A stretch of DNA of 64,000 nucleotides from NCBI GenBank assembly GCA_964461835.1, contig CAYWVO010000002.1, positions 133,078 to 197,077 on the forward strand. The letters are read 5' to 3'. This DNA is from CAYWVO01 sp964461835. Its GTDB lineage: Bacteria > Zixibacteria > MSB-5A5 > WJJR01 > JAJRUJ01. Every line of letters begins with the position of its first letter. Positions within the stretch are counted from its first letter, which is position 1. This document shows positions 9,198 to 17,500 of the stretch, in pieces. The notes beneath the pieces were generated by a model, which did not search any database, was not told the DNA's origin, and saw only the letters and a list, made by a program, of their open reading frames with translations. The position numbers and the translations under genes are program-made.

Positions 9198-9620
9198 ATG
9201 TCGATACGGGCAATCGGTTCAGCTACAAGGTTTGTAATCACCATGTCGGCAGTACTGCTGCTTTTCGCTGGCTGTGCCAAAGAGGAGCGGAGCCGCGCAA
9301 CGGATGATGAAGATCTGCGCAAGATGTTGGCGGCTCTGGTTAAAGGAATCGATGAAAGAAATCCCTCAATGATTTCTCGACTCGCCATAGAGGGATTTGA
9401 CGCACAAGGATTAATAGATACGGTATGGGCTGACCGAGAAGCCCAGCAAGTGAATCATATTATCCGGCGCCTGCGCATCTCAGAAGAAGCAGCACGAGCG
9501 GCCCTGGAAATCCGATTTATTCGTGATAATAAGATATTCTACCGCCAATCCCTGGCGGTCGGCATGGCCTATGCTGTTGATAAATGGCGTCTGACGGAAT
9601 TTCGACTGTTTGGTCCTTAG
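9198..9620 (+). CDS. Small lipoprotein of unknown function
   Basis: 140 aa. A hydrophobic N-terminal helix ends in the lipobox LLFAGC, so Cys26 should be lipidated. The mature part is mostly helical and charged (DEDLRKMLAALVKGIDERNP) with a beta-like end. It resembles small nuclear-transport-factor-like or DUF lipoproteins in size, but I recognise no family. It sits between rsgA and the methyltransferase with short gaps, so it is likely in the same transcript. Confidence 0.6.
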   Translation: MSIRAIGSATRFVITMSAVLLLFAGCAKEERSRATDDEDLRKMLAALVKGIDERNPSMISRLAIEGFDAQGLIDTVWADREAQQVNHIIRRLRISEEAARAALEIRFIRDNKIFYRQSLAVGMAYAVDKWRLTEFRLFGP

Positions 9621-9659
9621 GCAAGTAACAGTATCCCGCCACGACCTTACTTCCAGACT

Positions 9660-10388
9660 TTGGATCACGTATCGGTGCATCAGAAAAAACAATTCATCCG
9701 CCGAATGTATGACACCCTGGCTGCCCGCTATGACGTGACCAATTCGGCCATCAGTCTCAGGCAGGATCAGCGGTGGCGCCGGGCCGTGGCAAGACGGATG
9801 CCCCGCCACGGCCGCATTGCCGATTTGGGCGCGGGCACCGGTGTGCTCACCGAGCAATATGCAAAAAGCAGCCGGGGAGATGCGCAGGTAGTCCTGGTGG
9901 ACTTCAATCGGGAAATGCTCTCCCGTGCGCGACAGCGATTGACCCGAACTCATCCGGATTTGCCGGTTTCGTATGTTATCGCAGATGTCGAACACCTGCC
10001 GTTCAAAGACGGGGCATTCACCGGTTGCATGTCAGCCTTTGTCCTGCGCAATTTGCCGTCGGTATCTGCGATAGTCCCGGAATCGTACCGGGTGCTTGCC
10101 CCGAACGGGACCGCCGCGTTCCTGGATGCTACCCGACCGCCGGCAGGAATTTGGCAACGGCTGTTTGACCTCTATTTCCAGCATTTGATGCCGGTTTTAA
10201 GCCGGGTGTTCAATCCTGGTGAACGCGAGGCGTACCGATACCTGGCCGGGTCGGTGATCGATTTTCCTCGGGTGGGAGAAGTGCTCGCTGCATTTCAAGC
10301 GGCGGGTTTTCTCCAACCCCGACTGGTCTCAATGTGGGGCGGAATTCTGTCGATATTCATGGCAAGAAAAGTACCCTCAGCCGAGTGA
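9660..10388 (+). CDS. UbiE/MenG-type quinone methyltransferase
   Basis: 242 aa. N-terminal VHQKKQFIRRMYDTLAARYD matches the start of UbiE/MenG enzymes; the SAM-binding motif is IADLGAGTGVL, with the acidic motif VVLVDFNREML and the motif LPFKDGAFTG. Such enzymes methylate demethylmenaquinone or demethoxyubiquinone. The conserved UbiE family signature is only partly kept (SAFVLRNLPS instead of the usual FGLRNV), so the substrate could differ. The start is a TTG (GTG 9675 is an alternative) and no strong ribosome site is visible. The likely pathway is menaquinone synthesis; no other men genes are in the window. Confidence 0.72.
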   Translation: MDHVSVHQKKQFIRRMYDTLAARYDVTNSAISLRQDQRWRRAVARRMPRHGRIADLGAGTGVLTEQYAKSSRGDAQVVLVDFNREMLSRARQRLTRTHPDLPVSYVIADVEHLPFKDGAFTGCMSAFVLRNLPSVSAIVPESYRVLAPNGTAAFLDATRPPAGIWQRLFDLYFQHLMPVLSRVFNPGEREAYRYLAGSVIDFPRVGEVLAAFQAAGFLQPRLVSMWGGILSIFMARKVPSAE

Positions 10389-10458
10389 AACTGCCGAACG
10401 GTACAGCCTTAGCTGCGTACAATAATTATTGTCCCGGCCTGGGGGGAGGAAAACGATT

Positions 10459-10971
10459 GTGAAACGCGTTGTCATCCAGATGCTCATCTTGTTGGGAATC
10501 GCCGTGGTGCTCGGCCTGGGTAGCAACGCAGTCAACCCCAACGCGATACCCCTCATCGGGAAATACCAGCCGATTGATTACGGTGAGGATGGTATCATCG
10601 TGCCACCCTCGGCGATGGAGGGAGATCCACCCTTCATCAGTCTGAAGAAGGCCTATGGGATGTACCACGATCCCGGCACCATTTTCCTGGATGCGCGCGA
10701 ACCGGAAGATTACGAGCATGGGCACATCAAGGGCGCAATCAACTTGCCGTTTGACTACTTTGACGAGCACTGGCCGGATGTCGAGCCGCAATTGACCAAG
10801 GACGCCCCGGTTGTGGTGTACTGTTCCGGCGCCGAATGCGAATCCTCACTGTATGAGGGACGCTATTTGAGCGAATTGGGCTACAGCAATATACACATCT
10901 TTTTCGGCGGGTGGGCTGAGTGGGCCCAGCATGATTTTCCCACCGAAAAAGGGTATGACAACGGGGCGTAG
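10459..10971 (+). CDS. Membrane-anchored rhodanese-domain protein
   Basis: 170 aa from GTG 10459, preceded by GGGGGGAGG. One N-terminal transmembrane helix (about 5-22), a short linker, then a rhodanese domain (LDAREPEDYEHGHIKGAINL) with active-site Cys122 in the loop CSGAECES. The domain would lie outside the cytoplasmic membrane. The loop and catalytic cysteine are intact, consistent with sulfur transfer or thiol/persulfide chemistry. It is followed 8 nt later by a MauE/DoxX protein; rhodanese-DoxX pairs are common, and the pair probably works together in periplasmic redox or sulfur handling (inference). Confidence 0.82.
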   Translation: MKRVVIQMLILLGIAVVLGLGSNAVNPNAIPLIGKYQPIDYGEDGIIVPPSAMEGDPPFISLKKAYGMYHDPGTIFLDAREPEDYEHGHIKGAINLPFDYFDEHWPDVEPQLTKDAPVVVYCSGAECESSLYEGRYLSELGYSNIHIFFGGWAEWAQHDFPTEKGYDNGA

Positions 10972-10979
10972 GACACTGC

Positions 10980-11465
10980 ATGGTACAACGGGTTCTGCAT
11001 AATTCAATTTTGGGCTTGCTGGTTCGTGTCTTTCTGGGGGGCGTATTCGTCTACGCATCCCTGGATAAGGTCGTCAACCCCGAGGCGTTCGCCAACATCG
11101 TCAATAACTACCAGGTGCTTCCCGGTGCGCTGGTCAATTTAATGGCACTCATCCTCCCGTGGCTGGAATTGATCTGCGGCTTGTGCTTGATTGTCGGTAT
11201 CGCTGTACGGCCCTCTGCTGCGTGGGTGGGATTGATGATCGTCATGTTTATCATTGCGGTGTCCCTTGCGCTCAGCAAAAACATTAATATCAACTGCGGC
11301 TGCTTTTCAACTTCCGACCATGCGCGTAGCCTGGGACTTAATCTGCTACTTGAAGATATCGGGCTATTAATATTAGCAATACATGCTTATATCACCGATA
11401 ATAAGTTCCTCGGCTTGGGAAGCCTAGTCTCACAGAAAAAAATTCCCGAATCGGTTCGTGGGTAA
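10980..11465 (+). CDS. MauE/DoxX-type redox-associated membrane protein
   Basis: 161 aa with four transmembrane helices (about 10-28, 48-72, 75-98, 115-135). The start (RVFLGGVFVYASLDKVVNPE) and the PWLELICGLCLIVG helix are typical for MauE/DoxX proteins, and a CGCF motif follows helix three. MauE-type proteins support thiol-disulfide exchange in the periplasm. Its place 8 nt after the rhodanese gene suggests a shared role. No DsbD-like or thioredoxin gene is nearby. Confidence 0.8.
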   Translation: MVQRVLHNSILGLLVRVFLGGVFVYASLDKVVNPEAFANIVNNYQVLPGALVNLMALILPWLELICGLCLIVGIAVRPSAAWVGLMIVMFIIAVSLALSKNININCGCFSTSDHARSLGLNLLLEDIGLLILAIHAYITDNKFLGLGSLVSQKKIPESVRG

Positions 11466-11495
11466 CATTTTTCGTGGATTGAACCCAAATAGAAA

Positions 11496-11517
11496 GGGGC
11501 CCTGTCTCCAGGACCCC
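11496..11517 (-). terminator. GC-rich hairpin, possible minus-strand terminator
   Basis: Nine-base-pair stem with loop GAGA read on the minus strand; one pair is a G-U wobble on minus but a C-A mismatch on plus, so the minus strand folds better. It is followed on minus by TTTCTATTT. It could end a short minus-strand transcript covering the inverted repeat at 11579-11682, or act weakly behind the MauE gene on plus. Confidence 0.35.
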
Positions 11518-11578
11518 GTCCACCCCTCTTACTGCCCTTCCACACTTTCTATATTAAACAACCGCCTGATTTCGTTGA

Positions 11579-11682
11579 TGGGCCGGAAATCTGCTATTTC
11601 GTAAAGGTCCCACCAAGTGCCTGGCAATCACTCAGGCTTTTCTCCGACAGACTCATAACATATTCTCTCGATTTCCGGCCCA
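11579..11682. other. Unassigned structured element (13-bp perfect inverted repeat, 78-nt loop)
   Basis: In a 482-nt stretch without genes, TGGGCCGGAAATC at 11579-11591 is exactly complementary to 11670-11682. Inside lies a second hairpin, GCCTG (11619-11623) with CAGGC (11633-11637), and just outside a third, CCTCC/GGAGG (11683-11703). A long closing stem with nested arms is the shape of a structured RNA. I checked for the signature motifs of RNase P, tmRNA, SRP RNA and common riboswitches and found none; a GTGGGACC on minus only vaguely recalls the T-box core. The strand is unknown; the hairpin at 11496 favours minus. Confidence 0.35.
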
Positions 11683-11916
11683 CCTCCGGTTACCTAAAGG
11701 AGGATTACGGGTTCATGGGATTTATAAAACAAAAGCCGTGCCAAAAAGTCCTGATTCGGTCTTATATCGCGATAACCTGTTGTACGGCATTCCGTTATTA
11801 TGATAACCGACTCCTGCTTCACCCAGGTGCCGGGTCGCCAACCGCAAGATATGCGTGGAAAAACAAGTCGCGAAACCGGGGAGAGCTATAACATAGTGTA
11901 TTGCTGGGGATTACCG

Positions 11917-11945
11917 GACGCAAAGTTTGCGTCGGCGTTGCGCCG
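11917..11945 (-). terminator. Two adjacent hairpins behind the site-2 protease gene
   Basis: Immediately after the protease stop codon on the minus strand come GGCG/CGCC (loop of three) and the palindrome GACGCAAA-C-TTTGCGTC. No T-run follows, so this would be at best a weak intrinsic terminator or an RNA 3'-end stabiliser. Confidence 0.35.
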
Positions 11946-11947
11946 TA

Positions 11948-13030
11948 TTAGATTATTCGGATAGGCACCGGAATGAAGCAGAGAAAGAAGATGATAAAGC
12001 AGGTGACCGCAATCAGGCGGCGCCCAGCACCCAATTTGAATTCGTCGAACATTGTCGACGGGTGTTCCGGCCCGATGAACAGAATTAACCCGACCCAGAT
12101 CAGCCAGACCGGCCAGAAAAACGACAGGGCAATGAGAATCGCCACGGTAGCATAGGCGACAACTCGGTGGTATTTGCCGAGCAGCGCGTAGGAGATATGG
12201 CCTCCGTCGAGTGAACTCACCGGCAGGAGGTTTAACATCGTCACCAACAGTCCTGCCCATCCGGCAAACGCGATTGGATCCCGGGCAAGAGTCATTCCCT
12301 CCGGCAGAGACCCGACCACCAGGTGCTGAATGGCGCGGAACAGCAGGGAATCACCCTGGAGTATTCCGGTGGCGCCTTCAATGGGGATGATCTCTGATTG
12401 CCGCAGGCCGATGACGACCGCAATTAAAGCCACGACGAAACCGGCAATCGGGCCGGCGGCGGCCATGTCCAGCAAATCACGCCGGTTTTTAAACGGCGCG
12501 CGCGGCACAATGACCGCGCCCAGAGTGCCCAGCAGGAAAAATATCGGCGCTGGAATGAAATAGGGGAGGCTCGCATCGACACCCCGCAAACGCGAGAACG
12601 TATAGTGGCCGAATTCGTGAACCAGCAGGATCAGGATCAGCCAAAACGTAAAGGGGATGCCCAGGTGAATAAGCGACCAGTCACGCAGCAGTTCACCGCC
12701 GGAATAATTGAACGCCGCGGTCACCAGCACCGAGAGAACGGTCACGCCAAAGAGGATGACATTCACCCAGGGGAATTTCTTGCGCGGAGTAATCGTAGCG
12801 ATGTTGAGTGAGTACAACCCGTCCGTTTCCTCCAGGCGGACATTAAATCCGTCATTGTGAAAACGATGGGAAGCCTCCGACTCAATCAGTGACGGCTCAA
12901 TCAGCGGCAGTCCGCGAATAACGGTCACTTGCCGAGTTGAATACACCGCCTCACAGCGGAAAATATCGGCAAGGCGTCGGCAGATATTTTCACCGCGGCG
13001 TTGCAGCATGAGTTGTCGTTTTCGCCGCAT
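11948..13030 (-). CDS. Site-2 protease family (M50, EGY-like) membrane metalloprotease
   Basis: 360 aa. A soluble N-terminal domain (1-85) is followed by about seven transmembrane helices. The zinc site is complete: HEFGH at 138-142 and NLLPVSSLDGGH at 267-278, whose Asp275 is the third ligand. PYFIPAP and RDLLDMAAAGPIAGF match the plant EGY/cyanobacterial branch of intramembrane proteases rather than RseP, and there is no PDZ domain. Such enzymes cut membrane-bound regulators or process membrane proteins. It begins 22 nt after the TolB-like lipoprotein and is probably cotranscribed with it. No anti-sigma factor gene is near to suggest a substrate. Confidence 0.87.
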   Translation of the reverse strand: MRRKRQLMLQRRGENICRRLADIFRCEAVYSTRQVTVIRGLPLIEPSLIESEASHRFHNDGFNVRLEETDGLYSLNIATITPRKKFPWVNVILFGVTVLSVLVTAAFNYSGGELLRDWSLIHLGIPFTFWLILILLVHEFGHYTFSRLRGVDASLPYFIPAPIFFLLGTLGAVIVPRAPFKNRRDLLDMAAAGPIAGFVVALIAVVIGLRQSEIIPIEGATGILQGDSLLFRAIQHLVVGSLPEGMTLARDPIAFAGWAGLLVTMLNLLPVSSLDGGHISYALLGKYHRVVAYATVAILIALSFFWPVWLIWVGLILFIGPEHPSTMFDEFKLGAGRRLIAVTCFIIFFLCFIPVPIRII

Positions 13031-13052
13031 ATACTATGTTCCCTGTGCCTCG

Positions 13053-14450
13053 TTACTCGCCAAAGAGCCTGTTTCCGGTTGCCCGGCGACGCCGCTGTTC
13101 CATGTCCTGTGGCAATTGCGCAACATATTCGGCAAACTGATCTCGCGCTGCTTTGGACGCAAGGTCGATGATGTACAACTCAAAATCCGCGTCCGGCGCG
13201 CCCGCCGGTTTGGCGCTGTAGGCCAGATACCGGCCATTAGGAGAATACGACGGGAACGCCTTGTCATTGCCGTCATCGGTCAATTGGCGGCGAACTTTGC
13301 CATCCACGGAATAGAGAAACAGCTCATCATGTTCGTCAGCTCGCCCGACAAACACGATATGCCGCCCGTCCGGGGAGACCGTCGGATGTTGTTCCCGCGC
13401 CTCATCGTCCCAGGTCCGAACATTGCGGGTCAGACGGTGGATGTTGCGCCCGAATTCGTCCGACCAATAGATGCCCTGCTGTCCCAACAATCCGGCTTGA
13501 AACACCATAATTGAATGATCGGCACACAGGGAGACACAGAAGACCGCGCTTGGTTTGCGCAATTTAAATAGCGTGGGGTACCGATAGCGCGCAATCACCT
13601 CACCCGTTGCCGGATTGATCGACGAAATCGCTCCCTCGTCGCCGAACTGGCCGGTGACAAACAAAACCTCATCCCCGCCGGGCGTGAATCGCGGGCAACG
13701 CCCGGAGATTTTCTCGTCTCCAATAATACCCCCCGCGCCGGTAGTTACATCATACTGGTAGAGATATGACCCACCGGCAGCGGTCCATTTTTCTTTGAGC
13801 GTATCACCGTCGGCACGCTGGCAGACAATGGTCGTACCGTCCGGCGAAATATCGGGAAAAAATTCTGAGGCCCGGCCGTCGGAGATCACCCCGACCTCCC
13901 CGCGGTCGATTGTTACCGTACAAATCTGCGATTGATAGCGAATATCATAAATCCCCAAATCTTCAGTCCCTTCCCGTTCCAGGCGGGAAAAATAGACCAG
14001 CAGGCTGTCGTTACCAGAAAACCTCGGTGCGTAATCGGCAACAAGGTCGTGCGTGATTTGAATTCCCGTGTAGCGAATATCCGCCAACGGCGCCAGTTGC
14101 GTGAAAACCGAGTCGGGGAGGAGGTGGCAATGCTCGGGGGTCAGGATGTTGCAAAAGGCGAGCGTGTCCCCATCACCTAAGGCCGCCAGCGAGCGGGTGG
14201 CCACCGATTCGGCCACCGCCGGCACGCTTGGATTGGTGTCCGTCACGGCACCCTCCCTCGTGCGAACTACTTGGTCTTCAGCAGTGCGAACTTCGCAAGA
14301 TACTGCGACCACTCCCAGGAGGACCCAGAGTAGAATCCCGACAGTCACACTTCGGGTGATATGTGTCGGGTTTCTCGGTCCGCCGAAAGGGGACCGCGGA
14401 ACCCGACCGGCAAGTGCCTTTACCTCACTACTCATCAACTTAAACATCAT
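13053..14450 (-). CDS. TolB-like beta-propeller lipoprotein
   Basis: 465 aa. After a basic N-terminus a hydrophobic helix ends in VVAVSC, a plausible lipobox. Residues 160-450 hold WD40-like PD40 repeats: FPDISPDGTTIVCQ, CPRFTPGGDEVLFV, HPTVSPDGRHIVFVG and FPSYSPNGRYLAYSA, the last three spaced like TolB blades. No N-terminal TolB domain is evident, so it is a TolB-related propeller rather than TolB itself, and no tol/pal genes are near. The translation start is uncertain because in-frame ATGs occur at 14450, 14447 and 14435. It pairs with the site-2 protease gene. Confidence 0.72.
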   Translation of the reverse strand: MMFKLMSSEVKALAGRVPRSPFGGPRNPTHITRSVTVGILLWVLLGVVAVSCEVRTAEDQVVRTREGAVTDTNPSVPAVAESVATRSLAALGDGDTLAFCNILTPEHCHLLPDSVFTQLAPLADIRYTGIQITHDLVADYAPRFSGNDSLLVYFSRLEREGTEDLGIYDIRYQSQICTVTIDRGEVGVISDGRASEFFPDISPDGTTIVCQRADGDTLKEKWTAAGGSYLYQYDVTTGAGGIIGDEKISGRCPRFTPGGDEVLFVTGQFGDEGAISSINPATGEVIARYRYPTLFKLRKPSAVFCVSLCADHSIMVFQAGLLGQQGIYWSDEFGRNIHRLTRNVRTWDDEAREQHPTVSPDGRHIVFVGRADEHDELFLYSVDGKVRRQLTDDGNDKAFPSYSPNGRYLAYSAKPAGAPDADFELYIIDLASKAARDQFAEYVAQLPQDMEQRRRRATGNRLFGE

Positions 14451-14486
14451 ACAACGTAAAGGCCCGATCCGGGATAATTATTCGTC

Positions 14487-14520
14487 AAAAAAAAGGGGAA
14501 GCGATTGTTCGCTTCCCCTT
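14487..14520 (-). terminator. Rho-independent terminator of the 1518-aa dockerin gene
   Basis: Perfect 12-bp stem AAGGGGAAGCGA / TCGCTTCCCCTT with a 4-nt loop, followed on the minus strand by a run of about eight T. It lies 35 nt behind the stop codon of the gene at 14555-19111 and separates it from the TolB-like gene, which must therefore have its own promoter or rely on read-through. Confidence 0.9.
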
Positions 14521-14554
14521 GGAATCTCCGAAGAGATGTGATGCGTTGTCAGGT

Positions 14555-17500
14555 TTACGGCATATATGGGAAACGCCATTCACCTAACGGCGCCGGGCCA
14601 CCCATCAGGTAGTCAAACAGATAGGTAACGTCGGCAGCGTCCACTGCGCCGTCCAGATTGACGTCGCCATTACCCGCGTTAAACGCGTCAATGGTTTCGT
14701 CGTACGGGAAGATCAACAGCGGAGAACCGTTGACATACGCATCGAGATACGCCACGTCGATCGCGTCGACGACATTGTCGTCGTTCACGTCGCCGCGGTT
14801 AAAGCCGGCAATCTTGTTGGCGCGGAACGCCATGTCGCGAATGTTGTCTTCGATGACTGCCTGGTCACCCGACGTTGCGTCGACACCAAAGATTGCGCAG
14901 TACAAGTGCTGTTCACCCAGTGGATCGAGGTCGAATTCCGGCCAGACGAACATGACCGACCTGTCTTCGGATGTACCTACGGTCGGGGTACGGAAAGCGC
15001 CAATGAAGAAGTTCTCCAGGCAGTCTTTCCATTCCGCGTCCGAGTTTGTGCAGCAACGTCCGGAGCCACAGGTCGTAGCGTAGGTCACGTAGTCCTGGTG
15101 GTTAGCCACCAAGCCACGGTACGCCGCAGAGGCGTCAACGCGATTGCTCGCCGTAGTGCTCAGGTAACCCGGCATCACCGCGTGACCGAAGCAGACACGG
15201 GCGTCGGTCGAATCCCAGACACCAAGGGCGCCGGCATCAGGCACCAGTGCGTCGGTGTTGGATTGATAGTTGGGTTCCAAATCCCAATCATACCATTGGC
15301 CGGCCAACAAGCCGGGAACGGCCTGGTCGTTACGCTCTTCGACCTGGTAGTGCATCAGCTTCAGATCGCCGTAGCCGCTACCAAAGTCGTAGAAGGTGAT
15401 TTCGACCTGCGTGGTGATCGTACCCAGTGATTGCGGGTTGCCGGTGCCATCGTCCTGAATCGAGTCGATAAACTGGACCCAGGAGACATCGCTGAGCAGT
15501 TCGAGGTAATCGACGCCGAGAACCGGCGGGCACGCACCACCGCTAAACCAGTCAACGACTACCGACCAGCCGGTGGGACCTTCAAAGTCGATGTAATCGA
15601 TACCGCATACACCGCTCTGTGGACCCGGGTTCGGGAAGAACCGATTCACCGGTTCGCCGAAGTCATACAACATGCTGTAGGTGAAATCGTCACCGATTTG
15701 GTGCATGAAGTACGCTCCCTCATAGATCGAAGCTTCGTAGAAACCGTCGCCCCAATCAAATGCGGTGCCGCTCGGGCTTGGCTGAGGATAATCACCCAAC
15801 GAGCTGTAGTTACTGACAGCTTCCAGGTGCCACATTTCGTACCCGTTCCACCACATCCACTCGAACCATTCGAACAGACAGCCACCGACGTAGGAGACTT
15901 CCAGACCCGGGTAGTAGGTACCCGGCGGGAACTCCGGATAGAAGTCCGGATCGTTATGAACGAGTTCGATGAAGTCGGTACTGATGCCACGTTCCAGGCC
16001 AGTGCCGTCCCAATCCCAGGTAAAGCCGAACAAAGTTCCGCCCGGAATCGGACTCGGAATATCAAGCGCGACATTCGACGTGCGCAACACTTGCGCGCCG
16101 GCAGCCAGGCTTGAGCGTTCGTTCTTGTCCCGCAGGTGGCGTTCGGTCAACTTGCGACCATAGGTTTCGAAATTGACCGCTTCTTCAGTGATACCCATCG
16201 CTGCACGCTTCGCCGAACGATCTTCGAAGAAGCGATTGGCGTTGGTGGTCAGGTCATCCGCCGTTTCCGCAGCTTTGGCTGCAGCCTTTGGATTGCCCTG
16301 AGTCACTTTCGGCTTCATCGAGGCAACGCCCGGGGTGAGATCGTACAGGTTGATGGCACTCACTGTCAGGTCGGCACAGCCGGCAATGTTTTCGAACACT
16401 TCAGCCTCAGAGGCCGGATTGCCTGGTCCGCTACCAAACGGAACCGGGATTTCCTTGCTGGTCTTGTGCTGTAGCAGCATTGGCCGCAGCGGAGCATCAA
16501 GATCCCAGCAGAATACCGCGCCTTTGGCATAGCCCACGGCAACATCCGACCAGATGCTCATGACGGCATAGTGCTCGTCATCGCTGGTGTAGTAATCGCC
16601 TGGATCATTGGGATCAACACCGCCCGTTGCATATACACCGTCGTCACCCGGATGGGTTACGAGCGCAGTACCCCAGACGAAGTCAGAGAATTGACGTTCC
16701 CAGACCTTTGTGAAATCGTCGACATCAAGCAGATACCAGACGCCCTGGCGGGTACCGGCGAACAAGTAGTTGTCGCAGGTCAGGGTAACCGGGTTGGTGA
16801 CCATGCCGACGCCATCGAGTACGAAGTTGTACTCAGCGGCACCGGTTGCCTTGGAAACAATCAGGACACCATTCGCCGGATTATCCAAGCCGAAGTAGAC
16901 TTTCTTGCGGCCGATGGTCGGCGGGGCATAAAGTACGCTGCCCTGTTCCGAACGCCAGATTACGTTACCGCCCGTATCCAGCTTCACACGAGATGCTGAG
17001 GCGTCATCTTCCCGGGTGGCCGCATAAATGAACGGACCATCCGGATCGTCGAGGTCAATGGACAGACCAGAGTAATACGCCTGGCCATCCGGATCGCTGT
17101 AGGTCCACACAATGTTGCCGCTGGCCACTTCGATCTTGTAAATATCACCGTTGAGGTCGGCAACATAGAGATAGTCGCCGCCGTCCCAGGCCGGTGAATG
17201 GAAGATCGTCCCGTTTAATTGCACCGGGTTGGTTGCCCAGGCGGGATGGTTCACACCGGTGGCGGCATCGAGCGCCCAGAGGCAGCCGCCTTCATCACCG
17301 ACAATCACTTTGTCACCAATCTCGACACTCACCGAGAACCTTTGTGCGGCGCAGAGCCAGTCACTGGCCCCGCCACCAAAGGCGTTGAAGTAGCGACCCC
17401 AGATCAGGCCGCCGGTTAATTTGTCGAGTTTGAGGAATGACTGGGCCACACCACCGCTCACGTAGACATAATCACCGGCAATGGTGATATTGTTACGCAT

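Noticed and set aside
11601..11640. T-box leader because of GTGGGACC on the minus strand
   Set aside because: The core lacks the following CGCG, there is no specifier loop, and no aminoacyl-tRNA synthetase or amino-acid gene lies downstream on that strand.
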